DNA from: Chloroflexota bacterium
GTDB lineage: Bacteria > Chloroflexota > Dehalococcoidia > Lucifugimonadales > UBA3495
DNA length: 64,000 bases
Reading direction: 5' to 3'
NCBI GenBank assembly: GCA_009837355.1
Contig: VXTR01000087.1
Coordinates: forward strand, 40,136 to 104,135
Part shown: piece after piece, positions 19,958 to 28,412 of the stretch
How positions within the stretch are numbered: position 1 is the first letter of the stretch
Layout of the letters: each line of letters starts with the position of its first letter
Notes under the pieces: model-generated
Database searches by the model: none
Told to the model about the DNA's origin: nothing
The model's input: the letters and a program-made list of their open reading frames with translations, nothing else
Program-made: the position numbers and the translations under genes

Positions 19958-21154
19958 CTACGCCAGCACCCGGTAGCGGTAGCTGGAATTGAGCAGGTCG
20001 TCCTCGACGAAGCGGGTGAAGCGCAGGGGCGACAGGTCAACGTCCTGGGCGCTGCCTTCCACTACCAGCTCGGCGACGGACTTGCCAACGGCCGGCGACA
20101 GCTTGAAGCCGTGTCCACTGAAGCCAACGGCGCAGTAGAGGCCCTCCGTGCCGGGCACGGCGTCCAGCACCGGATGCCAGTCGGGTGTGGTGGTGAACAG
20201 GCCCGACCAGCCGCCCCGGTAGTAGGCGTCGGCCATGCCGGGGACGCGGCGGGCCAGCTTGGCCCGGGCAACCGCCGCCTCCGGTAGCTCCAGCCCCTGG
20301 GGATACGCGTCGGGATTAGACTGTTCGTCGTCGTCCCCGAACCCCATGGTGGTGAAGTTGGAGCCGTCGGGGCGGAAGGAGAAGGACTGGCTGATGTCGC
20401 CGACGGTGGGATGATGGGGAACCGCCTCCACAGGTCGGGCGACGGTGGCGACCTGGTGGCGCACGGGAATCAGGGGCACGTCAACGCCCACGCCGGCGAG
20501 CACCTGCCTGGACCAGGGGCCGGCGGCGACGATGACGGTATCGGTGGCGATGCGCTCGCCGGCTACGGTGACGACGGCCTGCACCCGGTCGCCCTGCACC
20601 TCGATTCCAGCGGCGGGAGCGCGGGTCAGGATGCGCGCTCCGGCCTCGCGGGCGCGGGCAGCGTAGGACACGGTTACCTGGTAGGGGTCGGCGTAGCCCG
20701 ATTCCGGCTCCCAGGCGGCCCGCTCGTCTTCATAGAGGGTAACCATGGGGGCCACCCGCGACAGGTCGTCCTGGGACACCACCGAGGTGGGCACGCCCAA
20801 CTCCTGCTGCATGGCCACGTTGCGTTCCAAGCCTCCCTCGTCGGCTTCGTTGACCACCACCAGGTAGCCGGTGCGCACGAAACCGGAATGTCCGCCGACG
20901 CGGGCGTCGAAGTCGGCGAAGACCTGCAGGCTCTGCCACGCCAGCTGGGTGGTGATGCGGTTGGAATAGTGCATCCGGCAGATGGCCTGGGAGCGTCCGG
21001 TGCTGCCGGAGCCGAGCACGTCGCGTTCTAGAAGGACGGTGTTGGCCACGCCGAGTTGGGCCAGATGATACTGGATGGCGCAGCCGATGACACCGCCGCC
21101 GATGATGACGGCGTCGGCGGTTTGGGGAGCGGCTGATGCGGGGTTACTCGCCAT
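19958..21154 (-). CDS. FAD-dependent oxidoreductase, DAO/sarcosine-oxidase-like
   Basis: 398 residues. The N-terminal FAD motif is VIIGGGVIGCAIQYHLAQLG, followed by ERDVLGSGSTGRSQAI. The C-terminal substrate-domain segment GLYCAVGFSGHGFKLSPAVGK is typical of DAO-family enzymes such as the sarcosine oxidase beta subunit, glycine oxidase and dimethylglycine dehydrogenase. Its start overlaps the end of the upstream PPOX gene by 11 bases. The position beside the glycine cleavage genes suggests an N-methylglycine or amino-acid substrate that feeds glycine or C1 units into that pathway, which is inference. Confidence 0.85.
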   Translation of the reverse strand: MASNPASAAPQTADAVIIGGGVIGCAIQYHLAQLGVANTVLLERDVLGSGSTGRSQAICRMHYSNRITTQLAWQSLQVFADFDARVGGHSGFVRTGYLVVVNEADEGGLERNVAMQQELGVPTSVVSQDDLSRVAPMVTLYEDERAAWEPESGYADPYQVTVSYAARAREAGARILTRAPAAGIEVQGDRVQAVVTVAGERIATDTVIVAAGPWSRQVLAGVGVDVPLIPVRHQVATVARPVEAVPHHPTVGDISQSFSFRPDGSNFTTMGFGDDDEQSNPDAYPQGLELPEAAVARAKLARRVPGMADAYYRGGWSGLFTTTPDWHPVLDAVPGTEGLYCAVGFSGHGFKLSPAVGKSVAELVVEGSAQDVDLSPLRFTRFVEDDLLNSSYRYRVLA

Positions 21155-21584
21155 CGCCTTTCCAGGACAGGATGCGATTGACGTCGACGACGATGGCCAC
21201 CAGCTGCTGATCGCCCTGGGTCAGCTCGTTGGCATCCTCTTCGCCGCGTTCGGCGCCCTCGTAGCGGGAGAAGATGCTGCGCACCGCCTCTTTGATGTTG
21301 TCGTCGGAGACGGTGGCATCGCCTTCCAGGATAACGTACTGGTACGGCCATTCGTCGGTGGCGACGGAGATGGCGACCTTGGGATTGCGGCGGATGTTGC
21401 GGGTCTTGACCGCGGAATCGCCGGATACGACGGTTACGGTGCCGGTGTCGGGTTCGCCGCCGGCTTGCCACTGGTACCAGACCGGCGAGATGTGAGGGGC
21501 GCCATTGGGCCGAATAGAGGCGAAATGGGCAACGTGAGGGCCGGCCAGATAATCGTCAACTTCCTGTGGGGTTAGCCGCGGCAT
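21144..21584 (-). CDS. pyridoxamine 5'-phosphate oxidase-like (PPOX) family flavoprotein
   Basis: 146 residues from the ATG at 21584, which has GAGGA five bases upstream. An ATG 42 bases further out lacks such a site. The split-barrel fold of FMN- or F420-binding PPOX proteins is visible in VAHFASIRPNGAPHISPVWY, KTRNIRRNPKVAISV and YQYVILEGDATVSDD. Proteins of this group reduce small substrates with FMN or F420, or bind haem. The cofactor is unresolved. It is translationally coupled to the downstream DAO-family oxidoreductase. Confidence 0.82.
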   Translation of the reverse strand: MPRLTPQEVDDYLAGPHVAHFASIRPNGAPHISPVWYQWQAGGEPDTGTVTVVSGDSAVKTRNIRRNPKVAISVATDEWPYQYVILEGDATVSDDNIKEAVRSIFSRYEGAERGEEDANELTQGDQQLVAIVVDVNRILSWKGDGE

Positions 21585-21640
21585 CGTATCCTCGGGCCCC
21601 GGGCGTCGGCGGATGGTCCAACTCAAACCCGGCGGCGGTG

Positions 21641-21663
21641 TATGGTACGAATATCATACCATA
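21641..21663. promoter_or_regulatory. palindrome over the PPOX/DAO operon promoter
   Basis: TATGGTA and TACCATA, 7-bp arms with a 9-base AT-rich spacer. On the minus strand the spacer and right arm contain TATGAT (21653-21658), a good -10 for the operon starting at 21584. A dimeric repressor could bind here. The regulator is unknown. Confidence 0.45.
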
Positions 21664-21713
21664 CGGGCATGGGGCCGGCCCGGGTTGTGCTTTCCTGGCC
21701 GGCGCGGGCTGCG

Positions 21714-21833
21714 CTACATCGCCAGGTATGCGACGCAGACTGCACAGCCGCCGGCGAAAAGAATCGCGGCGGTCAGGGGGAGGAAAATCAGGCAGTAGCT
21801 AAGCCGAAGTCGCGCGTCCGGCCAGAGCAGCAT
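21714..21833 (-). CDS. possible 39-residue small membrane protein
   Basis: A short reading frame in the 475-bp gap between the PPOX gene and the kinase gene. Its ATG at 21833 has GGAGG eight bases upstream. The peptide has a basic N-terminal stretch (PDARLRLSY) followed by one hydrophobic helix of about 22 residues (LIFLPLTAAILFAGGCAVCVAYL). It may be a real small membrane protein or chance. The rest of this gap holds the promoters noted on both sides and nothing else recognisable. Confidence 0.3.
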   Translation of the reverse strand: MLLWPDARLRLSYCLIFLPLTAAILFAGGCAVCVAYLAM

Positions 21834-21994
21834 CAGGGAGGCCTCCGGCAACTGCGGGGGGGAACTGGATGGACATGGGCCTGCGAGATTCTTCCACATT
21901 GGTCAAAGTTCGAGGAATTGCACGGACGAAATGTGATATTTACGTGAGAACGAGGTAATTTTTCATTAAATCAGTGTGAGTTTTACGAGCGGTC

Positions 21995-22003
21995 TGCTAT
22001 AAT
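21995..22003 (+). promoter_or_regulatory. extended -10 promoter of the kinase-regulator gene
   Basis: TGCTATAAT is a perfect extended -10 (TGnTATAAT), which needs little help from a -35, and none is evident. Transcription would begin near 22010, 50 bases before the ATG at 22060. Confidence 0.55.
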
Positions 22004-22059
22004 CGCCCTGAAAGGCGGGGAATCGAGGTCAGTCGCAATCGCCTTTAGGTGCATAAGAG

Positions 22060-23922
22060 ATGAACCGGGACGACGCGCAGGACCGAGAACTGGAGTCGCT
22101 GAGGAAGGTGAAGGCCGACCTGGAGACGCTGATTGACACGTCGCCGGTGGGAGTGGCGGTCTTCGACGGGAGGACGGGCGGGCTGGTGTCGGTGAACCGG
22201 GAGATGCGGCGGATAGTGGACGGACTGCGCAACCCGGACCAGCAGGCGGAAGAGATTTTGGACGCCCTGACGGTGCGGCGCGCCGACGGGTCTGAATTGT
22301 CGCTGGAAGAGCTGCCCCTGGCGGAGGCGCTGGGCGCCGGGGAAACTGTGCGGGCGGAGGAGATAACGCTGCGGATGCCCGACGGTCGCAGCGTGCGGGC
22401 GCTGCTGAACGCAACGCCTATCTACTCGAATGAGGGTGAGCTGGAATCATTCGTGGCGATTTTGCAGGACATGGCGCCGCTGGAGGAGCTGGAACGGCTG
22501 CGGGTCGAGTTTTTGGGGATGGTGAGCCACGAGTTGCGGATACCTCTGACATCCGTGCGGGGCTCCATCGCCACGCTGCTGGACCCGCCGGCCTCGCTGA
22601 ACCCGGCAGAGACGCGGCAGTATCACCGGGTCATCGAGGCGCAGACGCAGCGGATGCACGTGCTGATGAGCGACCTGCTGGACGTGGCGAGGATCGAGAG
22701 CGGAAGGCTGTCGGTGTCGCCGCAGCCGTCGGACGTGGTGGCACTGGCGGAGGAGGCGAGGGACGCGTTTCACAGCGGCGGGGGCCGGCACGAGGTTGAA
22801 ATCGAACTGGCCGAGGATTTGCCCTGGGTGATGGCGGACCGGATGCGCATGGAACAAGTGCTGGGGAACCTGCTGTCCAACGCGGCGGGGAACTCGCCGG
22901 AATCGTCGCCCCTCCGGGTGAGCGCAGAGCTTGAGGGCGGACACGTCGCAGTGACGGTGTCGGACCGGGGGCAGGGGATACCGCAGGAGAGCCTGCCGCA
23001 TCTGTTTCGGACGTTTTCCCGGGTCGGCGGCGAGGAACGGAACGGAGGCACCGGGCTGGGTCTGGCGATTTGCCGGGGTGTAGTGGAGGCCCACGGGGGC
23101 CGCATCTGGGCGGAGAGCGACGGGCCGGGGCTCGGCGCGCGGTTCACCTTCACCATACCGGCGTTAGGGCCGGCCGGGTACCTGCCGTCCGTGCCGGCGA
23201 CAGCCCGGGAGACGCGTGCGTCCCGTCGGCAGAGGCCGGTGCGGGTGCTGGCTGTGGACGACGAGCCGCAGGCGCTGCGGCTGATTCGGGACGCGCTGGT
23301 AAAGTCGGGCTACACCCCCATCGTGACGACGGATCCGGCGGATGCGGTGCGGCTGGCGATGGAAGAGCATCCCGACCTGGTGATGCTGGACCTGGCGTTG
23401 CCCGGCACAGACGGACTTGAGCTGATGCAGGAAATCGTGTCGAGGGTGGACGTGCCGGTGATATTCCTGTCGGTGCACGGCCAGGAAGAGCTGGTGGCGC
23501 GCACGCTGGACATGGGGGCGCTGGACTACCTGACCAAGCCCTTTTCGCCGGTGGAGCTGGGGGCGCGGATCCGGGCAGCCCTGCGCCAGCGGGAGGCACC
23601 GCAGCTGCCGGAGCCTTACGAGCTTGGGGGGCTGGCCATTGATTACGCGCAGCGCGAGGTGAGGGTGTCCGGGCGTCCGGTGCCGCTGACGGACATCGAG
23701 TACCGGGCGCTGGCGGAACTGGCAAGCAACGCCGGACGAGTGGTGACGTACGAGGATCTGCTGCGGCGAGTTTGGCGGCTGGATCCCGGCGGAGACTTGC
23801 GACCGATACGCACGTGCATCAGCAGCCTGCGGCGGAAGCTGGGTGAAGACGTGAAGAGGCCGAGGTACATCATCACGGAGATCCGGGTCGGCTACCGAAT
23901 GCCGGAAGGGGAGACGGCGTGA
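22060..23922 (+). CDS. soluble hybrid histidine kinase - receiver - OmpR-type DNA-binding protein
   Basis: 620 residues, a whole two-component pathway in one chain. A PAS-like sensor (about 20-140) is followed by HisKA with His157 in VSHELRIPLTS. The HATPase has its N-box at NLLSNAAGNSP (270-280), G1 at SDRGQGIP and G2 at GGTGLGLA. The receiver (395-508) has Asp444 and Lys493, and an OmpR/PhoB winged helix ends the protein (about 520-615, with DIEYRALAELASNAGRVVTYEDLL). There is no membrane segment, so the signal is cytoplasmic. Hybrid kinases normally end in a receiver or Hpt. A terminal DNA-binding domain implies that the autophosphorylated protein regulates genes itself. Targets are unknown. 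Neighbours are glycine cleavage genes. Confidence 0.92.
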   Translation: MNRDDAQDRELESLRKVKADLETLIDTSPVGVAVFDGRTGGLVSVNREMRRIVDGLRNPDQQAEEILDALTVRRADGSELSLEELPLAEALGAGETVRAEEITLRMPDGRSVRALLNATPIYSNEGELESFVAILQDMAPLEELERLRVEFLGMVSHELRIPLTSVRGSIATLLDPPASLNPAETRQYHRVIEAQTQRMHVLMSDLLDVARIESGRLSVSPQPSDVVALAEEARDAFHSGGGRHEVEIELAEDLPWVMADRMRMEQVLGNLLSNAAGNSPESSPLRVSAELEGGHVAVTVSDRGQGIPQESLPHLFRTFSRVGGEERNGGTGLGLAICRGVVEAHGGRIWAESDGPGLGARFTFTIPALGPAGYLPSVPATARETRASRRQRPVRVLAVDDEPQALRLIRDALVKSGYTPIVTTDPADAVRLAMEEHPDLVMLDLALPGTDGLELMQEIVSRVDVPVIFLSVHGQEELVARTLDMGALDYLTKPFSPVELGARIRAALRQREAPQLPEPYELGGLAIDYAQREVRVSGRPVPLTDIEYRALAELASNAGRVVTYEDLLRRVWRLDPGGDLRPIRTCISSLRRKLGEDVKRPRYIITEIRVGYRMPEGETA

Positions 23923-23975
23923 GGGCAGAGCAGTGATTGCCACCGGCAGCCGCGCCATCGTCGGCGGCAGCAATC

Positions 23976-23984
23976 TGATATACT
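23976..23984 (+). promoter_or_regulatory. extended -10 promoter of gcvT-gcvH
   Basis: TGATATACT, an extended -10 in the 125-bp gap before gcvT. Transcription would start near 23991 and leave a leader of about 57 bases, too short for a glycine riboswitch. Confidence 0.45.
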
Positions 23985-24047
23985 GTCGCTGCTGGACCCG
24001 TTCCTGGCCTGACCCGCCGCAATTGCAACTACGGACATACGATTATC

Positions 24048-25205
24048 ATGCCCAGCGATACTGCCGCTGCCGAGAATCTCCGCACCGTTCTTTACGATAC
24101 TCACCTTGCCCTGGGCGCCCGCATGGTGCCCTTCGGCGGGTGGGACATGCCGGTGCAGTACGAGGGCGTCATCGCCGAGGTGGAGGCGGTTCGCCAGGCT
24201 GCCGGCATCTTTGACGTTTCCCACATGGGCCGGCTGCACATCGGCGGGCCCAACGCGCCGGGACTGCTGGACATCCTGCTGACGGGTTCGGCGTCCGAGC
24301 TGCGAATCGGACGGGCGCGCTACTGCTTCATCTGCAACGAGCAGGGCGGCGTGATTGACGACACCATCTTCTACCGGCTGTCCGAGGACGAGTTCCTGCT
24401 GATTCCCAACGCGGGCAACCGTCCGGCGGTGGCGCTGTGGTTCGACCGTCAGCTGGCGCATCACTACGACGGTCGCGGCGTGCAGATTACCGACCGCACC
24501 ATGGCCACCGGGCTGATTGCGGTGCAGGGGCCGTCCGCCGCCGGCATCGTGGACGAGCTTTGCGAAGACTTCAGCCCCGGGGCGCGGCTGGCCCGCAACC
24601 CCGGGCGCAGTCCGCAGCCGTCGCTGCTGCGTCCCTACACCTGGGGTCGAGGCCACATTGACGGCCGGCGGGTTTTCATCGGGCGCACCGGATACACCGG
24701 AGAGGACGGCTTCGAGCTGGCCGTGGGCGCATCCGACGCCGCAGGCATCTGGCAACGGCTGGCCGACGCCGGCGCGACTCCCTGCGGCCTGGGCGCGCGC
24801 GACGTGCTACGCCTGGAGGCGGGGCTGCCGCTGCACGGCCACGAGCTGGCGGACGACATCACTCCCATCCAGGCCGGCCTGGACCGGTTCGTCCGGCGGG
24901 ACGGTGGTTTCAACGGCGCCGACGTGCTGGACCACCAGCGGGTGTACGGAGCGCCCCGGCAACTGGTGGGTCTGACCATGCCGGGACGCAGCGCGCCACG
25001 GGCCGGTTATGACGTGCTGGCCGATGGTGTCGTGGTGGGCTCGGTGAGCAGCGGGAGCTACTCGCCCACGCTGGAACGGTGCATCGCCATGGCCTTCGTT
25101 GACGCCGAGCACTCGGCCCCGGGGCTGACGTTGCAGGTGGACATCCGAGGCCGGACGGCGGACGTTGAGACGGTGGAACCGCCCTTTTACCGCCGGCCGC
25201 GTTGA
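24048..25205 (+). CDS. gcvT: aminomethyltransferase (glycine cleavage T-protein)
   Basis: 385 residues. It transfers the methylene group from aminomethyl-lipoyl-GcvH to tetrahydrofolate and releases ammonia. Family segments are [27 protein letters not shown], the folate-site [10 protein letters not shown] with the conserved Asp pair, [13 protein letters not shown], and [18 protein letters not shown]. About 20 residues longer than E. coli GcvT. The stop lies shortly before gcvH, which it is co-transcribed with. The T and H genes are on the opposite strand from gcvPA/gcvPB. Confidence 0.95.
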   Translation: MPSDTAAAENLRTVLYDTHLALGARMVPFGGWDMPVQYEGVIAEVEAVRQAAGIFDVSHMGRLHIGGPNAPGLLDILLTGSASELRIGRARYCFICNEQGGVIDDTIFYRLSEDEFLLIPNAGNRPAVALWFDRQLAHHYDGRGVQITDRTMATGLIAVQGPSAAGIVDELCEDFSPGARLARNPGRSPQPSLLRPYTWGRGHIDGRRVFIGRTGYTGEDGFELAVGASDAAGIWQRLADAGATPCGLGARDVLRLEAGLPLHGHELADDITPIQAGLDRFVRRDGGFNGADVLDHQRVYGAPRQLVGLTMPGRSAPRAGYDVLADGVVVGSVSSGSYSPTLERCIAMAFVDAEHSAPGLTLQVDIRGRTADVETVEPPFYRRPR

Positions 25206-25243
25206 AAATCGGCCGGTTGAAGCATAATGGAGGTACGGACAAG

Positions 25244-25633
25244 GTGAATCCCGAGGACCGCAAATATACGCGGGAGCACGAATGGCTGCTCCTGGAAGGG
25301 TCTGCCGACGGTACGGCGTTGGTGGGCATTACGCACTACGCCCAGGACCAGCTGGGCGACGTGGTGTACGTGGAGCTGCCGTCGGTGGGCGATGGCGTGG
25401 GCTATCTGGCCAAGATGGGAGAAATCGAGTCCGTCAAGGCGGTGTCCGACCTGTACTCTCCAATCACCGGAGAGGTGGCCGAAGTCAACGGCCGGCTGGC
25501 GCAGGAACCGGAACTGGTGAACAACGACCCCTTTGGCGACGGGTGGATGCTCCGGGTCACGATAAGCGACCCGTCGGAGATGGACGGCCTGCTGGACGCG
25601 GCGGCCTACGACGAGTACATCGGGCAGCTGTAG
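25244..25633 (+). CDS. gcvH: glycine cleavage system H-protein
   Basis: 129 residues from the GTG at 25244, which has GGAGG ten bases upstream. A TTG 42 bases earlier would overlap gcvT and lacks a site. H-protein carries the lipoyl arm that shuttles the aminomethyl group between P, T and L proteins. The lipoylated lysine is Lys65 in IESVKAVSD, and YTREHEWL and LGDVVYVELP match the family. Length is normal. The gene converges with the LLM oxidoreductase 22 bases away. Confidence 0.95.
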   Translation: MNPEDRKYTREHEWLLLEGSADGTALVGITHYAQDQLGDVVYVELPSVGDGVGYLAKMGEIESVKAVSDLYSPITGEVAEVNGRLAQEPELVNNDPFGDGWMLRVTISDPSEMDGLLDAAAYDEYIGQL

Positions 25634-25655
25634 CCGGCCGGCGCCGGGTTCGCGC

Positions 25656-26789
25656 CTACCACTTCTGGATGACGGGGAGGACTTCCTTCCCGAACAGCCC
25701 GATGTTCTTCATGGTGGCTTCGTGCCCCATGCGGGATTCCTGGCCGTAAAACACCAGGTGCTCCATGCCCAGGCGGCCGTGCAGGTACTCCAGCTTTTCC
25801 AACACGGTGTCGGGCGTGCCGCAGACGATGTGGTAGTTATCCTTGAGTTCCTCAAAGGTCTGCTGGTTGAGCGGCTTGAGGCCGGAGCGTCGGGCAGCGA
25901 TGGCGGCGCCGGCGGCAGAACGATAGCCCACGGGGGCCATGTACTCGCGCGGGCCGCGCACGGTGGGACCCATGCGCCAGATGAAGTGCCTGGCCTGTTC
26001 GTCGGCCTCCTCCTGGGTGTCGCCCACGTAGCAGCAGAGCAGGTAGCCGAAGTTGTCGGGAACCGCCTCACGGCCGGCGGCGTTGGCGGCCTGGGTGTAC
26101 ATCCCGAACAGCTCCTCGGTAACGTCCAGGTCGGTAAGGAAGGCGACGTAGGTGTAGCCGTGCTCGCCGGACCACTCGGCGGTTTCCGGCGATGAGGTGC
26201 CCGGCACCCAGATGGGCGGATGGGGCTGCTGAATGGGAACCATCCAGGGATTGACCACGCGGAAGTTGTAGTGCTTGCCCTCCCAGCGGAAGGGGCCAGG
26301 CGTGGTCCAGGTCTTCATAATCAGGTCGTGGCATTCCTCGAAGCGTTCCCGGTTGGCCACAGGGTTGTTGGTGGTGGACACGGTTTCCACACCGGTGCCG
26401 CGCACGAAGCCGGAAATCAGCCGGCCGCCGGATATGACGTCGATCATGGCCAGCTCTTCGGCCAGGCGAATGGGGTTGTCGTGGATGGGCAGGATGTTGC
26501 CCAGCAGCAGGATTTTCGCCTGGTGGGTGATGCGGGCCAGCACTGCCGCCGAGAGGTTGGTAGCAGCGTTCATGCAGGACGGCGTGTTGTGATGCTCGTT
26601 GAGCATGATGCCGTCGAAGCCCAGCTCGTCGGCATAGACGCACTCATCAAAGTAGCGCTTGAAGAGGCCGTTGGCGGTGTTGGGATTGAACCAGGTGTTG
26701 GGGAAAGTCAGCCGGAGCGAGGGGTACTTGTCGCCCTCTTCGTCGGGGTATTCGTGGTAAGGGAACTCGGAGAAGTAATAGCTCTTCAC
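25656..26789 (-). CDS. LLM class flavin-dependent oxidoreductase
   Basis: 377 residues of the bacterial-luciferase-like TIM-barrel family. Typical segments are DGIMLNEHHNTP, LLLGNILPIHDNPIRLAEELAMIDVISGGRLISGFVRG, and PIWVPGTSS. These two-component monooxygenases use reduced FMN or F420 to oxidise or desulfurise organic compounds. Several marine Chloroflexota carry many paralogues thought to attack recalcitrant organic matter. The substrate is unknown. It has its own extended -10 promoter. A second, distant LLM protein is encoded at 32931-34055. Confidence 0.9.
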   Translation of the reverse strand: MKSYYFSEFPYHEYPDEEGDKYPSLRLTFPNTWFNPNTANGLFKRYFDECVYADELGFDGIMLNEHHNTPSCMNAATNLSAAVLARITHQAKILLLGNILPIHDNPIRLAEELAMIDVISGGRLISGFVRGTGVETVSTTNNPVANRERFEECHDLIMKTWTTPGPFRWEGKHYNFRVVNPWMVPIQQPHPPIWVPGTSSPETAEWSGEHGYTYVAFLTDLDVTEELFGMYTQAANAAGREAVPDNFGYLLCCYVGDTQEEADEQARHFIWRMGPTVRGPREYMAPVGYRSAAGAAIAARRSGLKPLNQQTFEELKDNYHIVCGTPDTVLEKLEYLHGRLGMEHLVFYGQESRMGHEATMKNIGLFGKEVLPVIQKW

Positions 26790-26797
26790 GGGGTGAT

Positions 26798-26864
26798 GGC
26801 CTCCGGCGTTTTGGATGGTGCTGCAGCGCGTCGGCTATGATAGCACAGGGATTTGCCGGAGGCC
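26798..26864. repeat. inverted repeat flanking the LLM oxidoreductase promoter
   Basis: Perfect 10-bp arms GGCCTCCGGC (26798-26807) and GCCGGAGGCC (26855-26864) enclose 47 bases that contain the predicted promoter. It may be paired operator half-sites for looping, or chance in GC-rich DNA. Confidence 0.35.
26837..26845 (-). promoter_or_regulatory. extended -10 promoter of the LLM oxidoreductase
   Basis: On the minus strand TGCTATCAT matches an extended -10, about 48 bases upstream of the ATG at 26789. Confidence 0.45.
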
Positions 26865-26879
26865 GGGCAACCTCGCGCG

Positions 26880-28310
26880 CTACTGCCCCGGTGTCGCCGG
26901 GTTGATGGGGCAGCCGGCGCACATCGCGCCCCGGCTGCCGGGGATGCACTCGTGGCCGTCGTATGACCCGCCGGCCTGATACGTCGCCGGCGTTTCCATG
27001 ATGCTGGACAGCGTTTCGGACCTGGGCGGCGGAAGGATGAGACCGGCGGCTTCGGCGTCGCGGCGGTCTTTGGCCTCGTCGAACAGGTCCAGGCGCAGTT
27101 GCTTGCCCGACGGCGGCCGCTGGCCGGGGAACACCACGTAGGGCCAGGCGCGCTTGCGCACTACCCCCATGCTTTGAAGGTCGCGCCAGTTGTCGATGCT
27201 GTGCCGCCGCCGGTTCTCCAGGATGCGCCCTGCCGATACCGGCCCGACGCCGGGGATGCGCAGCAGTTGGTCCCTGGTGGCGGCGTTGAGGTCAACGGGA
27301 AAGGCATCCAGGTTTTCCATGGCGATGACCGTCTTGGGATCCTGTTCCAGCGACAGGAAGCCGCCGTGGTCAAAAGCCAGGTCGATTTCATCGGTGGCGA
27401 AGTTATACACCCGGCGCAGCCAGTCCATCTGGTAGAGGCGATGCTCCCGGCCGGCGTGCACCGGCGGCTTTTCCTCCATGGGCGTATGGCGCGCGGGACG
27501 GAAGGGCGGGTAATAGACGCGCTTCAGGTTCCAGTCGGTGTACATCTGGTCAACGCGCCGGTAGATTTGGCGGTCGGACTCGTCAGCGGCGCCGACGACA
27601 AACTGGGTGGCCTGGCCCACTGCGCCGCCGCTGGTTTCCCGGGTCAGGTCGTTAATCCAGGCCATGGGGTCAAGGATGTCTTTCTGCAAGTCCTTGTGGG
27701 GGCTGATGCGGCGCATCATGTCGTGGTCGGGAGTTTCGATGTTGACAGACAAGCGGCTGCCCAGCCGGTGGGCGCGTTCCACCAGTTCGCGGGATGCGCC
27801 GGGCATGACCTTGAGGTGGATATATCCCTTGAAGCCGTGCTTTTTGCGGATGATTTCCACAGTTTCCACCATCCGCTGGGTGGTCTTGGTGCCGTCGCCG
27901 GCGATGCCGGAGCTGAGGAACAGACCGTCCACGGCCAGGCGTTGGTGCAGCTCGGCGAAGGTGTCGGCCAGCTCCTCGCGCTTGAAGGCGTAACGCTTGC
28001 GCGGCACGTAGATGCTGTTGGGACAGTAGGCGCAGTCCATCTTGCAGAAGTCGGTGAACATGACCCGCATCAGGTTGATTTTCTTGCCGTTGGGCAGGCT
28101 GGCCTTGTAGATGCCGGGGGCCGGGTTCTTGCCCGGGTCGGAATAGGCCACGCGGTTGGCACCACGGCCAATGGCGCCGGCCGCGAATTTGCCGCTGAGG
28201 GAGTGGCCACCGCGGTCGGCTTTGCCGGCGGTGAGGATGTCGTCGGAGGCGGCCATGCCGCCGAGGATTTGCAGCTTGTCGTAACGGTCGGGGGCGCTTT
28301 TGATGAGCAT
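26880..28310 (-). CDS. putative DNA modification/repair radical SAM protein with HhH motif
   Basis: 476 residues. The radical SAM cluster motif is C-x3-C-x2-C at Cys89, Cys93 and Cys96 (CKMDCAYC), followed by the partial TIM barrel. Around 340 is a helix-hairpin-helix (LLRIPGVGPVSAGRILENRR) that binds DNA non-specifically, and near the C-terminus a Cys cluster (CIPGSRGAMCAGC). This is the architecture of TIGR03916, assigned to DNA repair or modification by association. The usual partner, a DUF4130/uracil-DNA-glycosylase-like gene, is not present. Upstream on the same strand is a NYN nuclease, about 100 bases away. Confidence 0.88.
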   Translation of the reverse strand: MLIKSAPDRYDKLQILGGMAASDDILTAGKADRGGHSLSGKFAAGAIGRGANRVAYSDPGKNPAPGIYKASLPNGKKINLMRVMFTDFCKMDCAYCPNSIYVPRKRYAFKREELADTFAELHQRLAVDGLFLSSGIAGDGTKTTQRMVETVEIIRKKHGFKGYIHLKVMPGASRELVERAHRLGSRLSVNIETPDHDMMRRISPHKDLQKDILDPMAWINDLTRETSGGAVGQATQFVVGAADESDRQIYRRVDQMYTDWNLKRVYYPPFRPARHTPMEEKPPVHAGREHRLYQMDWLRRVYNFATDEIDLAFDHGGFLSLEQDPKTVIAMENLDAFPVDLNAATRDQLLRIPGVGPVSAGRILENRRRHSIDNWRDLQSMGVVRKRAWPYVVFPGQRPPSGKQLRLDLFDEAKDRRDAEAAGLILPPPRSETLSSIMETPATYQAGGSYDGHECIPGSRGAMCAGCPINPATPGQ

Positions 28311-28412
28311 AGGTTCGTCGCTCCTGGCCGGCAGTATGGAGTTGAAAGCCGGCGCCAGGAACTTATGTTCCTACGAAATGAAGCGACACGTCAATGGCCA
28401 AGTGTCACTGAA

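Noticed and set aside
24048..25205. Loss of a catalytic Asp in GcvT
   Set aside because: The KD pair seen in some T-proteins is absent, but the true folate-site Asp pair in GGVIDD is present, so the enzyme looks intact.
25634..25655. GC-rich inverted repeat between gcvH and the LLM gene as a terminator
   Set aside because: The stem (around GCCGGCCGGCGCCGG) is ambiguous, and there is no T-run on either strand within the 22-bp gap.
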